64,000 nucleotides of DNA from Phycisphaerales bacterium (GTDB lineage Bacteria > Planctomycetota > Phycisphaerae > Phycisphaerales > SM1A02), in NCBI GenBank assembly GCA_029242715.1, contig JAQWTL010000020.1, forward strand, positions 186,001-250,000. The letters are read 5' to 3'. Numbering within the stretch: position 1 is the first letter of the stretch; each line of letters opens with the position of its first letter. A model generated the notes under the pieces. The model made no database searches and was not told the origin of the DNA. It saw nothing but the letters and a program-made list of their open reading frames with translations. This document shows, in pieces, positions 53,617 through 63,286 of this stretch. The translations under genes were made by a program, and so were the position numbers.

Positions 53617-54216
53617 ATGGCGCGTTATCTCGGTCCGAAACTCAAGCTCTCTCGCAGGGTCGGTGTCCCCATCGCGGACATCCCAAAGCACACTGCGCGT
53701 CGTCAGCTCAATGCCCCCGGCATGCACGGCTATCGCGGCCGTCGCCCTAAGGACTATGGCATTCGACTTACCGAGAAGCAGAAGCTCCGCTACCACTACA
53801 ACATTCTCGAGAAGCAATTCCGCCGTTACGTCAGCGAAGCCAGTCGAAGGAAAGGCAACACAGGCGAAGTTCTGCTGCAGTTGCTCGAGTCACGACTGGA
53901 CAACATCGTCCGACGTGCTGGATTCGGTCGCACGATCTGGGCAGCTCGCCAGATCGTTACTCACGGCCATGTCCTGGTAAACGGCAAGAAGGCTGATCGC
54001 CCCTCCATCGCAATCAAGATCGGAGATGTGATCACCCTCAAGGAAAGTATTCACAAGGTTGTACGTGAGAACATGGAATCTCTGGCCGGTCATATCGTTG
54101 CTGACTGGATTGACATGTCGCCTGCAGAATTGAAGGCGATCGTTATCAGCACGCCAACTGCTGACCAGATTCCCTTTGATGTCAATACCAACCTGATCGT
54201 CGAGTTCTATCGCTGA
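53617..54216 (+). CDS. rpsD: 30S ribosomal protein S4
   Basis: A 199-residue S4, a primary binder of 16S rRNA. It begins MARYLGPKLKLSRRVGVPI, contains GMHGYRGRRPKDYGIRLTEKQKLRYHYN and the S4 RNA-binding fold (LESRLDNIVRRAGFGRTIWAARQIVTHGHVLVNG). No zinc-type Cys cluster. ATG 53617 is backed by AGGAG 7 bases upstream; the longer frame from 53593 is rejected. It stands apart from the alpha operon genes. Confidence 0.97.
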   Translation: MARYLGPKLKLSRRVGVPIADIPKHTARRQLNAPGMHGYRGRRPKDYGIRLTEKQKLRYHYNILEKQFRRYVSEASRRKGNTGEVLLQLLESRLDNIVRRAGFGRTIWAARQIVTHGHVLVNGKKADRPSIAIKIGDVITLKESIHKVVRENMESLAGHIVADWIDMSPAELKAIVISTPTADQIPFDVNTNLIVEFYR

Positions 54217-54279
54217 TTCATCCGGTGCAAACCACACCCTTCAGCAGGGACAAGTGGCAATAAGGCCGGAAGGTGGACC

Positions 54280-56175
54280 ATGAACAGGCTCCTGCGGAAG
54301 TACAGCAAACTGCTCTTGGCCGTCTTCGGGACCGGCCTCATGATCGTGTTCCTGATGCCCCAGATCCCGGACCTGGTTTCCCGGTTCGGTGCGGGCACCA
54401 CCCTGGTCGCGACCCTTGGCCGAAATGGCACCAAGATCACCACACAGGACTGGAATGAGGTCAGAAACGAGCTTCAATTCCTGGACAAGTTCCAGGCAGG
54501 CTTGCCACCGCTGCCAATCATCGGTCGCATTGAAACTGCACACCAGTACTACCTGCTGGTCCATGAGGCCAACGAGGCTGGCATGATCGGCGGTGCGGTG
54601 ACTGCAGGCATCTCGGATCAGGATCTACTGAACATCTCACGGAACTCGGGCTTCCCGCCTGCCACCGTAAGAGAGGCGCTGACGAACCGTGCAGGCATCT
54701 ATCGATACCTGGCTCACATGGTCAGTGCCGGACAGCACTCTGACAGGCGACTGAAAGGTGAGGGCCGGCGTCTCTTCGATGCTGCAGATGCCCAGATCGT
54801 TTCGGTCAAGGCCAATCGCCCCGCAAGCGGGAAGATGCCTGATGAGCAAGCCATCCAGACCCAGTTTGAAACATATCGCGATGTCAAGCCTGGCGAAGGC
54901 GCACACGGCTTCGGCTATCAACTCCCGGATCGCCTGAGCGTTGAATGGCTGACTATCCCGACTGATTCCATTGATGATTCCATTCGCAACTCCGATGCCA
55001 TGAGTGATCGCGAACTGATGAAGTTCTGGCGACGCAATGAAACACGCTTCCCTGGTTTCGAGAGTTCTGACGAGATCCCGGAAACAGTTCAATCGGCCAT
55101 GCTGAAAGAACTTCGAACCGGCCAGATTGATTCCATCAAAAGATCAATCAACGACCGTCTTCGACTGCCACGCCGTGGCTTCGATGAAATGGGCGGATAC
55201 CTGTTGCTCCCAGATGACTGGTCTGACAAGCAAATCGCATTTGAAGACATTCGCGAAATGCTCCGTACAGAACATGGTCTTCAGGTCGAACCGGTATCCA
55301 CCACCGGCGATGACATGATCGAGATCGAGGAGATCTCCGAACTGGATGGCATCGGCAGAGCTCGGTCTGACAAGTTCAGCCGCCTCCCCGTTGGCCTGTA
55401 CCAGTTGGTGGAACAAGCCAAGGAATTGAATGGCGAAGGCCTGTACCCGATCCAAGCATCCGTTGCGGGCCCCATCCTGAGTGACACTTCGGGGAACCTC
55501 TACCTGTTCCGCATCACAGAAGCAGATGCAGCAAGACCTCCCAAGGATCTTGCTGAAACCCGTGAGCGGGTGGTCTCTGATCTACAGAGGCTGGCCCACT
55601 ACGAGGAACTTCTTGCAGAGATTGATGCCATCAAGCAGGCGACTGAGACTGATGGCCTGGCCACATTGGCCGAGCAGTGGCAGGTAGATCCACCTGCCAG
55701 CAGAAGCTTCCAGAAGTATCAGCCAGGCACCGTGGCGTTCTACGTACAGCAGGGACTGAGCCCACAGCCATCACCTGCTCGTCTTCCTGGACTCGCTAAC
55801 GAAGACCCCGAGGTTATCGACGCCATCCTCACTCAGGCCTCCGGCATTGATCTGGACACTTCCATAAATGATCTGGAAGAGTCTGATCGAGTGATGATCC
55901 TGCCTTCTGATCAGAACCTGGCCCTCGTTGCTGTGCGACTGATTGATCGACGCTCCCTGGATCGCGACGCGTTCCAGCAGCTGGCCGTACAGCAGGTGAT
56001 TCCCATGCTGCTCCTCAACGAGGAGTTTGGCGGAGACATGTCCCCGCTGAGGGATTCCTTCTCATCGGAAACCCTCCTGGAACGCCATGACTTCCGCTAT
56101 GCCGGCACTGATGAAGCAGACAATGCCAATGGCACTGCTGTTCCTGATGATGCCCAGGCAAACGTTTCAAACTGA
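54280..56175 (+). CDS. membrane-anchored PpiD/SurA-like chaperone protein
   Basis: A 631-residue protein with one N-terminal helix (LLLAVFGTGLMIVFLMP) and a large extracytoplasmic part. The segment TLVATLGRNGTKITTQDWNEVRNELQFLDKF is the opening of PpiD/SurA N-terminal domains; the middle holds helical repeats and a possible parvulin-like stretch (around GLYPIQASVAGPILSDTSGNLYLFRI) without all family residues. It likely helps fold exported proteins. GGAAGGTGG ends 3 bases before ATG 54280. Confidence 0.75.
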   Translation: MNRLLRKYSKLLLAVFGTGLMIVFLMPQIPDLVSRFGAGTTLVATLGRNGTKITTQDWNEVRNELQFLDKFQAGLPPLPIIGRIETAHQYYLLVHEANEAGMIGGAVTAGISDQDLLNISRNSGFPPATVREALTNRAGIYRYLAHMVSAGQHSDRRLKGEGRRLFDAADAQIVSVKANRPASGKMPDEQAIQTQFETYRDVKPGEGAHGFGYQLPDRLSVEWLTIPTDSIDDSIRNSDAMSDRELMKFWRRNETRFPGFESSDEIPETVQSAMLKELRTGQIDSIKRSINDRLRLPRRGFDEMGGYLLLPDDWSDKQIAFEDIREMLRTEHGLQVEPVSTTGDDMIEIEEISELDGIGRARSDKFSRLPVGLYQLVEQAKELNGEGLYPIQASVAGPILSDTSGNLYLFRITEADAARPPKDLAETRERVVSDLQRLAHYEELLAEIDAIKQATETDGLATLAEQWQVDPPASRSFQKYQPGTVAFYVQQGLSPQPSPARLPGLANEDPEVIDAILTQASGIDLDTSINDLEESDRVMILPSDQNLALVAVRLIDRRSLDRDAFQQLAVQQVIPMLLLNEEFGGDMSPLRDSFSSETLLERHDFRYAGTDEADNANGTAVPDDAQANVSN

Positions 56176-56204
56176 ATTGGCCGTTCCCCGGATCGAGACT
56201 AACA

Positions 56205-56564
56205 ATGAGCGATACAGCTGCGACTCCTGAAAAACAGGCAACGATTCCTTTCGACGTCTTCAGTCAGGTGGATCTTCGAGTTGCCACCATCACCGCCGCT
56301 GAAGCCCACCCGGATGCCGATCGCCTGCTGAGAATTCAACTGGATGATGGCACCCCTGATGGACGCCAGGTCTGTGCAGGCATCAAGGCGCATTACGAGC
56401 CTGAATCCCTGGTCGGCACGCAGGTCGTCATCGTGGCCAATCTTGAGCCACGAGTCATCCGAGGCGAGAAGAGCGAAGGCATGATCCTGGCATGCAGCAG
56501 CGGCGATGCCGTCAACGTCCTGCGAGTTGATAATCCCTGTGAGCCGGGCAGCAAAGTCAGCTGA
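56205..56564 (+). CDS. tRNA-binding domain protein (CsaA / MetG C-terminal type)
   Basis: A 119-residue OB-fold protein of the Trbp111/CsaA/MetRS C-terminal type. Motifs seen: FSQVDLRVATITAAEAHPDADRLLRIQLD, CAGIKAHYEPESLVGTQVVIVANLEPRVIRGEKSEGMILA. These domains bind tRNA or act as dimerisation parts. It follows the PpiD-like gene by 29 bases and may be a free-standing chaperone-like domain or a split-off MetG tail. Confidence 0.9.
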   Translation: MSDTAATPEKQATIPFDVFSQVDLRVATITAAEAHPDADRLLRIQLDDGTPDGRQVCAGIKAHYEPESLVGTQVVIVANLEPRVIRGEKSEGMILACSSGDAVNVLRVDNPCEPGSKVS

Positions 56565-56650
56565 TCGCCTCCCTACGCCCCTAATCAACTGATATTGAGT
56601 GACTTGCAGGCAGTTATCACTTGCCTGTCTGTCTCAAGTTTCCGCGCCTG

Positions 56651-56848
56651 TCAGATGAGATCAGGTCTTTCTTCAAAAAACCAGCTCACTACTGTGACAT
56701 TGCCTTCTGGTGATCGCAGTTCATATGTAGCCCGGGCATCTCCAAAGGCTCCCAACGAGCAGCTCGGCACGGACAAGACGTGGTTTGCTTCGGTCATCTC
56801 CCGCCAGAGGGCTCCGGCGGGAGGTGGCCGCAGCTTTTTGGGAGTCAA
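56651..56848 (-). CDS. possible small ORF directly after ileS
   Basis: A 65-codon frame (TTG 56848, or ATG 56797 after 17 codons) begins in the last codon of the ileS stop region. The C-terminal part (CSLGAFGDARATYELRSPEGNVTVVSWFFEERPDLI) reads protein-like. A perfect 8-bp stem (CTCCCGCC at 56798-56805 with GGCGGGAG at 56816-56823) lies inside, which could instead be a 3' hairpin of ileS. No family recognised; the 284-base gap around it holds nothing else. Confidence 0.35.
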   Translation of the reverse strand: MTPKKLRPPPAGALWREMTEANHVLSVPSCSLGAFGDARATYELRSPEGNVTVVSWFFEERPDLI

Positions 56849-59686
56849 TCATCCATCGCTGAGCGATTGTTGAACAGCGTCCCAGTCCCGGTCACTCAGC
56901 ATCGCCCCGTTCTCACGAGCTTGAACAGTCTGATCGCGTCTCCAGGAACGCTCACATGCCGGCTCCGCTCGCAAGTCCTCGATCTTGATCTCTGAATAGT
57001 CCTTTGAACAGGTCAGCCGGGAGACCTCGCACATCGCCTCCAGGGCCTCGGCAAATGGGGCGAGTTGATCTTCTGGATCGGGCATCAGAATGCCAGCATC
57101 AAGAGACTTCTCAATCCCATCCTTCCCCGCTTCCCTTGCCTCTTCCAAGGCCTTGAGGACCATCTCCCTGGCCTCCATCACAAGAGGCCAGTCCTTGTCC
57201 ACAGTGACCTGCAGAGGCTGGATCACCTCAAGATGAACACAGGCATCATCACCGTGAAGTGCACGCCATGCCTCATCAGCAGTATGAACCAGGATTGGAG
57301 TGGTTAATCGACAAAGGACTTCGGCCAGGCGATGGAGCGTGGCCTGGGTACGACGACGCCGTTCACTGTTGGCCTGATCGCAGTAGAGCCGGTCCTTGAC
57401 CGCCACGCAGTAGATCGCTGACAGTGTTTCATTGCAGAAGTCGAAGATTGCCAGATGGGCCTTTCTGAACTCAAGTTGTTCATAGGCTTCCATGACCTCC
57501 GTCTGAAGTCTGCCAGCCTCGCCAAGCACCCATGCTTCAAGCGAACGAGGTGAAACGGTAGACCACAACTCATGGATTTCAGCAGACGAGCACTCCAGGT
57601 CATCCAGATTGCTCAAGAGGAACCGGATGGTATTGCGAACCTTGCGATAGGACTCTCCTGCCAAGTGGAAGAGTTCAAGGTCAACACGAATATCGTTCTC
57701 GAATGCCAGCCCGCTGACCCACCAGCGACAGACATCTGCACCGACATCCTTGAGCAGATCGTCAACACTCAATGCGTTGCCACCAGACTTGCTCATTTTT
57801 CTGCCATGCCGATCAACCATGAAACCATGGGTCAAGAGGCAGCGAAATGGGGATTGGCCCGTGACACCCAACGCCGGCAGCAGAGACAACTGGAACCAGC
57901 CTCGATGCTGATCTGAACCTTCCGAGTACAAATCGACCGGACAACCAAGCTCACGAGCTCGCATGACAGCATTCCATGAACTGCCCGATTCGAACCAGAC
58001 ATCAAAGATGTCGTGCATCTTTTCCAACGCAGCCAGATTCAGACCATCCGGGGCATCCGGGTCCGACCCGGGGTCATAGGTGGATAGAAGTTGTGACGGT
58101 TCTTCGTTGAACCAGGCGTCACTACCCCGCTCACCAAATGCATGAGCCACAGCACGCACGCTGGCCGCCGTCATGAATACGCCACCATCTGGCATAGAGA
58201 AAGCTGGTATTGGCAAACCCCAGGCACGCTGCCGGGAAATACACCAGTCCGGCCTTGATTCCAACATGCCCCGCATCCGATTCCGGCCCCATTCTGGAAC
58301 AAAGTCAACCGATTCCCTGGTGGCATCCATCGCCATGTCGCGAAGCGTCTGACCACCATCACGCAGTGGACGATCAACCCCGATGAACCACTGCTCGGTT
58401 GCTCTGAAGATCACCGGCGTCTTGGAACGACCGTCATGTGGATAGGAGTGAACAATGTCCTTGGAAGCATGCAGGTGCCCAGATGCCTTGAGATGCTCGA
58501 CCACCTTTGGATTGGCTTCCCAGACCGAACATCCATGGAGCCAATCTGGAACCGTTTCGTCATAGGTTCCATCTCCCTTGACCGGGCAGTAGATATCCAT
58601 TCCTTCACGCAGCCCCGTGCCATAATCCTCGACACCATGTCCAGGGGCCGTGTGCACAAGACCGGTTCCATCCTCAAGCGTGACATACTCGGCTGACACA
58701 ACAGGGCTGGTTCGATCACAGAAAGGATGACGGTAAGTCAGGCCAACAAGATCGCTACCCTTGCAGGTTGCCAGTTTCTCAACTGATTCTGTTTCACCCA
58801 CAGCCGCAACCGCATCGATTCGATCTTCAGCAACAACTGTCAAGGCGCCATCAAGCCGCATGAGGGCATACGTCAGCCGGTCGTGTACGGCAATCGCCAG
58901 ATTGGCCGGCAGGGTCCAGGGCGTTGTCGTCCAGATCATGAAGGATGGGGTCTGATCCACCTCCACATCAAATGCTGCTGCCACAGCGGCGGCATCACAC
59001 GCCTCAAAATCAACAAATACAGAGGGATCGGTCCGGTCCTCGTAATCAAGTTCTGCCTCAGCAAGAGCTGTTTCGTTGGCAATGGACCAGTGAACCGGCT
59101 TCAACTGACGGAAGACGATTCCCTGCATCACAAGGTCAGCGAATGTCTCGACGACACGCTGCTCATACCGGGGGTTCATGGTGAGATATGGGTTGTCATA
59201 ATCGGCCAGAGTCAGAAGCCGCTGCATCTGTCCACGCTGAAGCTTGATGTATTTCTCGGCATCCTGGCGACAAGCCCGACGAATTGCCATGCGACGGGTG
59301 CTCTCATCCAAAGAATTTAGTTTCTCAATCTTTCCGGAATCCGCCAGTTCGGTCATGACCTTGTGTTCGATTGGAAGACCATGGCAATCCCAGCCAGGCA
59401 CGAACTTGCACTGCTTACCAGCCACCAGACGAGATCGGACAATGATGTCCTTGAGAACCTTGTTCAACAAATGACCGACATGAATTGATCCGTTGGCATA
59501 GGGAGGCCCGTCATGAAAGATGAACTCTTCGCAGCCTTCACGAGCCTCCGTCACCTTGTCATACAAGGATTCCTTCAGCCATCGCTTCACGCTGGCAGGT
59601 TCGTTCTGCGCCAGATTGGCCCGCATCGGGAACGATGTCCTGGGCAGGTTCAGCGTCTTCTTCCAGTTCGTCTTTGTTTCGGACAT
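56849..59686 (-). CDS. ileS: isoleucyl-tRNA synthetase with degenerate zinc site
   Basis: A 945-residue class I synthetase that charges tRNA-Ile. Seen: HIGH-type motif in PPYANGSIHVGHLLNKVLKDII, GWDCHGLPIE, the editing-domain TTTPWTLPANLAI (as WTTTPWTLPANLAI) and KMSKSGGNALS. The C-terminal zinc finger, normally CxxCW...CxxC, reads PACERSWRRDQTVQARENGAML: the second Cys is Ser and the last two Cys are missing. ATG 59686 is supported by AGGTGA; the longer frame to 59806 crosses the leader terminator and is rejected. Confidence 0.95.
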   Translation of the reverse strand: MSETKTNWKKTLNLPRTSFPMRANLAQNEPASVKRWLKESLYDKVTEAREGCEEFIFHDGPPYANGSIHVGHLLNKVLKDIIVRSRLVAGKQCKFVPGWDCHGLPIEHKVMTELADSGKIEKLNSLDESTRRMAIRRACRQDAEKYIKLQRGQMQRLLTLADYDNPYLTMNPRYEQRVVETFADLVMQGIVFRQLKPVHWSIANETALAEAELDYEDRTDPSVFVDFEACDAAAVAAAFDVEVDQTPSFMIWTTTPWTLPANLAIAVHDRLTYALMRLDGALTVVAEDRIDAVAAVGETESVEKLATCKGSDLVGLTYRHPFCDRTSPVVSAEYVTLEDGTGLVHTAPGHGVEDYGTGLREGMDIYCPVKGDGTYDETVPDWLHGCSVWEANPKVVEHLKASGHLHASKDIVHSYPHDGRSKTPVIFRATEQWFIGVDRPLRDGGQTLRDMAMDATRESVDFVPEWGRNRMRGMLESRPDWCISRQRAWGLPIPAFSMPDGGVFMTAASVRAVAHAFGERGSDAWFNEEPSQLLSTYDPGSDPDAPDGLNLAALEKMHDIFDVWFESGSSWNAVMRARELGCPVDLYSEGSDQHRGWFQLSLLPALGVTGQSPFRCLLTHGFMVDRHGRKMSKSGGNALSVDDLLKDVGADVCRWWVSGLAFENDIRVDLELFHLAGESYRKVRNTIRFLLSNLDDLECSSAEIHELWSTVSPRSLEAWVLGEAGRLQTEVMEAYEQLEFRKAHLAIFDFCNETLSAIYCVAVKDRLYCDQANSERRRRTQATLHRLAEVLCRLTTPILVHTADEAWRALHGDDACVHLEVIQPLQVTVDKDWPLVMEAREMVLKALEEAREAGKDGIEKSLDAGILMPDPEDQLAPFAEALEAMCEVSRLTCSKDYSEIKIEDLRAEPACERSWRRDQTVQARENGAMLSDRDWDAVQQSLSDG

Positions 59687-59719
59687 TCTTTCACCTGAAG
59701 AGCGGGTCATCCCGCCTTG

Positions 59720-59746
59720 AAAAACAGCCCCACGTTCAGCGGGGCC
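59720..59746 (-). terminator. attenuator-like terminator in the ileS leader
   Basis: On the minus strand GCCCCGC and GTGGGGC pair over 7 bases (one G-U, loop TGAAC) and are followed by TGTTTTTC. It ends 33 bases before the ileS start, leaving little room for a promoter, so ileS transcripts probably have to read through it. Confidence 0.7.
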
Positions 59747-59778
59747 GAGTAGCCAACTGCTTGAGCCGGGAGGCACCT

Positions 59779-59841
59779 CAGCAATCGATTGCGACCCGCC
59801 CGCCATCGGGCGGGCAGATAATCATGATCCCAGCAATCGAT
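59779..59841 (-). promoter_or_regulatory. upstream part of the ileS leader: hairpin and 11-base direct repeat
   Basis: A perfect 7-bp hairpin CCCGCCC/GGGCGGG (59795-59814, 6-base loop) lies between two direct copies of CAGCAATCGAT (59779-59789 and 59831-59841, plus-strand reading). No T-box core was found. These elements may form the antiterminator side of the attenuator. Confidence 0.4.
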
Positions 59842-59901
59842 GGCATACGCCGTGTCATGATGTGCATGGTAGACGATCCTGGCCTGCTGAAGCCAGGAAG
59901 T

Positions 59902-60795
59902 TCAATGGACATGGCCGTGGTGATCCATGCCTCCCAATGATTCCGGGTGGATCAAGCGGGCCCCTTCCTCTGTCATGCCACCCCCATCATGAGCGTGTTC
60001 ATGATCATGAAACAGGCCAGCAAACCAGGCAACCCCAAGGCCCAGAATCAGCGCTATCGTCAGCAGGATCCGATCATGGCGGTGGAACTGCAACTCTGGA
60101 AGCAGATCGCTCAGCGATACACAGAGGAACATGCCTACTGCGAAACCGAGCGCTGGCCCAAGCCACACTGGGACAGCTTCTCCCGGAGACGCTACCAACC
60201 ACCAGCCCAGTATGACCCCCACTGGGGTAACCAGCGCAAAGAGAATATTGGCAATGTGCCGCGCGGCAATGGAATGCCCCGACATGGTCATGATCGTGAT
60301 GAGACTCATTGAATCAAATGGCTTGTGAAAGATGATCGCCAGGAACAGGGCCAGCCCGGGAATGCTGACTTCTTGCGAATATCCGAATCGGACTGCAGCT
60401 GCTAACGCGACACCGGCCATGAGGCCATGCAGAGACAAACCGATGCCAGTAGCAATCCAGGACACTGCGTGTTCATGGTGACCACAGGCATCCGACGCGC
60501 CTGGTGTCTCATGATGGTGAAAGCAGATGAAACGTTCCAGGATGAAAATGGAAAGAAACCCGAAGATCACCCACATCATCACGTTGCCAATTGCTTCGCC
60601 ATCACCAGTTGCCATTTGTGCATGGATTGCTTCAGGCAGGAGATCAAGAACCGCCAAGCCAAACATGATGCCAGCTACGAAGGAGATGGCTATCTGCATG
60701 GCACGATGTGAAGGCCCCAGTTTCATCGGGAACCAACCACCAAGCAGAGAAACAGCGAAGATAGAAAGGCAGAAAATGAGAATGGTCGTAGCCAA
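59902..60795 (-). CDS. ZIP-family metal transporter
   Basis: A 297-residue ZIP permease importing divalent metal such as zinc. About eight helices; HGLMAGVALAAA and HKPFDSMSLI are the metal-site helices IV and V, and a His-rich loop (FHHHETPGASDACGHHEH) and tail (HDHEHAHDGGG...MDHHGHVH) likely sense or capture metal. The start is TTG 60795, supported by GAGGAAAG upstream; there is no nearby ATG. Confidence 0.92.
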   Translation of the reverse strand: MATTILIFCLSIFAVSLLGGWFPMKLGPSHRAMQIAISFVAGIMFGLAVLDLLPEAIHAQMATGDGEAIGNVMMWVIFGFLSIFILERFICFHHHETPGASDACGHHEHAVSWIATGIGLSLHGLMAGVALAAAVRFGYSQEVSIPGLALFLAIIFHKPFDSMSLITIMTMSGHSIAARHIANILFALVTPVGVILGWWLVASPGEAVPVWLGPALGFAVGMFLCVSLSDLLPELQFHRHDRILLTIALILGLGVAWFAGLFHDHEHAHDGGGMTEEGARLIHPESLGGMDHHGHVH

Positions 60796-60811
60796 GGGAT
60801 TCTTTCCTCGT

Positions 60812-60827
60812 ATTAGGAGGATCTAAT
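60812..60827 (-). promoter_or_regulatory. inverted repeat before the ZIP transporter gene
   Basis: ATTAG and CTAAT flank 6 bases just upstream of the Shine-Dalgarno. This is the sort of site a metal-responsive repressor could use; the arms are only 5 bases, so support is weak. Confidence 0.3.
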
Positions 60828-61027
60828 GTAGCAGCCATTGCCACTTTGTTCCGCCCTCAAGCCCTCTCCCTCAACACCATAATCCCGGTTTCCCTGAGAG
60901 CAGCAGTTCAACTGGGAGCACTCTACTGTCGCATCAAGGAAGCTGTGAGTTCGAGCACTCGCGTGCTTCGCTCAACCTGATTATGACCATGAACGATTAT
61001 TGAAGGCGATGGCCTGGCCCGTCTCTA

Positions 61028-63286
61028 CTAAGCCGTTCCTGCTTCCAGAGGGATGACCAGTTCACAACACAACCCCTCAGTCTTGCTGCTGAATTCCACT
61101 GAACCCCTCAACTGATAATCCACGAACCCTCTGATCAAACGGGTTCCCATGCCCGGCGACAGAGGCAACTCCACCGGTGGTCCACCCCGTTCGCTCCATG
61201 ACAAGTGCAGATCACTACCGACAAGCGACCAGTGGATGTCGACATGACCAGATTTAACGGAAAGACTCCCATGCTTGCGGGCGTTGGTCGCCAACTCGTT
61301 CAGGATCAGGCTGGTCGGCGTCGCGATTTCGGCGTGGAGCACGACGGGGGGACCATTCACTAACAGACGATCGGTGCCTCCACTGGCTGCGAGAACGATC
61401 TGAACCGCTTGTACGAGATCAACACCCGACCATTTGGAGGCAGCTAGCAACTCGTGTGCACGGGCCATCGAGTTGATTCGACCCATGAACGACTCCTGGA
61501 AATCAGCAATACAGTCCGTCTCCCGGGCAGTCTGATCTGCCATCGACAGAATCGTTGCCAGGTTGTTCTTGACTCGATGATCCAGTTCACTGAGCAGGTT
61601 CTGTTGCTGGCGACCAAACTCGACTGCCTGCTGCTCGGAGCGAATTCGTTCAACTGAACGACTGACGCTTCGAAGGATACTCATGATTGCGAGAATCTCA
61701 TCTTCGTGCCATTGACGCACCTCCACATCATCCACCGTCAACGATCCGACCAGGCGTTCCTCGATGATGATCGGGAGAATCAGGATTGAACGAACTCCGT
61801 GTTCACAAAGCCTCTGGACAGCCGGTGTGGAATCCGCTTGCAATACAGCCTCATCCAGGAGGACGGCCTCTCCTTTTTCAAGGACTTGCTGCCTGCTTGT
61901 CCGCATCATTGAAAGCTCACGGATGAGGGGGATGCGATCCAGCACATCAGATGACTTTCGCCATTGTCGACGACCTTGCATGATGCCCTCGATGAGTTCA
62001 TCCTTGATGCCGAGTGTGATAGCCGAAGGTGAGATGCATGAACCGATGCCTTTGAGGCATTGCTCTATGACTTCACTGACTTCACGTCGTTCGAGAACAC
62101 CGGCCATGGAATCCATTTCAATCGTGCGCAATTCATGAAGCCTTTGGGCTCGGCGTCCTGCCTCGACACGAAAAGTGATGTCAACCAGAACGTTGACGAT
62201 TCCGGCGCCCTCATCAATACCCCCCGCCATCGTCTCCATGAACAACACGGTCCTCTCGACTCCCTCAGCATCCAGAAGAACACACTCACGGGTTCCGGAA
62301 AGAGAATCGGAATTGGATGTGGACATGAGGAGTTTCTGGATTGACTTGGGCAACTCATCTGTTCGAAGGCCGGCGAGTTCGCCCTGCTCAATACCGAAGA
62401 AGATCTCGAAGGCACTGTTGCATTCCAGGAACCGGTCCCTGATATCCCGATGCAGTACGGGAAAAGGGACGGCATCGAACAACGCGTCCCGCAACCCGAT
62501 GAGGCCTCGTACATCACGTGTTCTGGCCGCCACGATATCCTCGAGATTTCCCGCAAATGCCTGCAGACTTGCGGAAAGCTCCTGCGCTTCAAGAGGGCCA
62601 CCCACACGTGTCTGAAACGGACCGCCCTCCTGCAAGGCGGCTTCTGCATCCATTGCCAATCGAAGCAACGGACGGCTTGTCGTCAACACCATCCATCTCC
62701 AGGCAATGGCCACAACGATCACGTACGCCAGCACAGAGAAAAGGCTGATGTACAACAATCGCTCTCGCCTGTCCTGTGCATAGCTGAGTTGCTGGGCAAT
62801 GTCATCTTCCAGTGACAGACGATCCGCGAGCAACAGAGTGAATACGGACTGTGATTGCTGGTCCCATTCAAGCAGAAGCTCATGCAGTATCGAGGCTCTC
62901 TGTTCCGGCTCGATCTGCATCACGGATCCCAGACGATTCACATTGGAATCCACGAGAGCCTCAACTTTGTCCAGAGTCTCAAAATAGGGAGAAGCCATGG
63001 AATCCCCATGAATCCTCAAAATCGTCTGCAGGATCGCATCTCCACGCCTCAGTGCACCATCAATCAGGTAGGTGTCGCCACTTCCGTAGACAAGATCGCT
63101 TGTGACAGTCCATTGCCCGAGATCTTCTTCCAATCGTGACAGGTCCCGAAGCAATGCGGACTGTGCTCCATATGCCTCTACGTCACGGTCCAGGTCTGCA
63201 TATGCCCAACTCAACCCGAGCGCGAGGGCGAGACCGCCGATGCAGCAGACGAGGACGACAATTGCCATGTAGGCGCCGACTCTCAA
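61028..63286 (-). CDS. sensor histidine kinase (HisKA_2 type)
   Basis: A 752-residue sensor kinase. Order: helix 1 (about 7-28), extracytoplasmic sensor (30-175), helix 2 (178-198), HAMP-like part (200-260), PAS (262-372), GAF (385-540), HisKA_2 dimerisation domain with phospho-His570 in LLSELDHRVKNNLATIL, and the ATP-binding domain with LILNELATNARKHG and GMGTRLI. Kinases of this type are common in stress and light response. No response regulator is in view. TTG 63286 overlaps the upstream stop (TTGA) with AGGAATT before it; ATG 63268 is an alternative. Confidence 0.9.
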   Translation of the reverse strand: MRVGAYMAIVVLVCCIGGLALALGLSWAYADLDRDVEAYGAQSALLRDLSRLEEDLGQWTVTSDLVYGSGDTYLIDGALRRGDAILQTILRIHGDSMASPYFETLDKVEALVDSNVNRLGSVMQIEPEQRASILHELLLEWDQQSQSVFTLLLADRLSLEDDIAQQLSYAQDRRERLLYISLFSVLAYVIVVAIAWRWMVLTTSRPLLRLAMDAEAALQEGGPFQTRVGGPLEAQELSASLQAFAGNLEDIVAARTRDVRGLIGLRDALFDAVPFPVLHRDIRDRFLECNSAFEIFFGIEQGELAGLRTDELPKSIQKLLMSTSNSDSLSGTRECVLLDAEGVERTVLFMETMAGGIDEGAGIVNVLVDITFRVEAGRRAQRLHELRTIEMDSMAGVLERREVSEVIEQCLKGIGSCISPSAITLGIKDELIEGIMQGRRQWRKSSDVLDRIPLIRELSMMRTSRQQVLEKGEAVLLDEAVLQADSTPAVQRLCEHGVRSILILPIIIEERLVGSLTVDDVEVRQWHEDEILAIMSILRSVSRSVERIRSEQQAVEFGRQQQNLLSELDHRVKNNLATILSMADQTARETDCIADFQESFMGRINSMARAHELLAASKWSGVDLVQAVQIVLAASGGTDRLLVNGPPVVLHAEIATPTSLILNELATNARKHGSLSVKSGHVDIHWSLVGSDLHLSWSERGGPPVELPLSPGMGTRLIRGFVDYQLRGSVEFSSKTEGLCCELVIPLEAGTA

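Noticed and set aside
59747-59901. T-box riboswitch for ileS
   Set aside because: The conserved AGGGTGG-ACCGCG core was not found, so only an unspecified attenuator is claimed.
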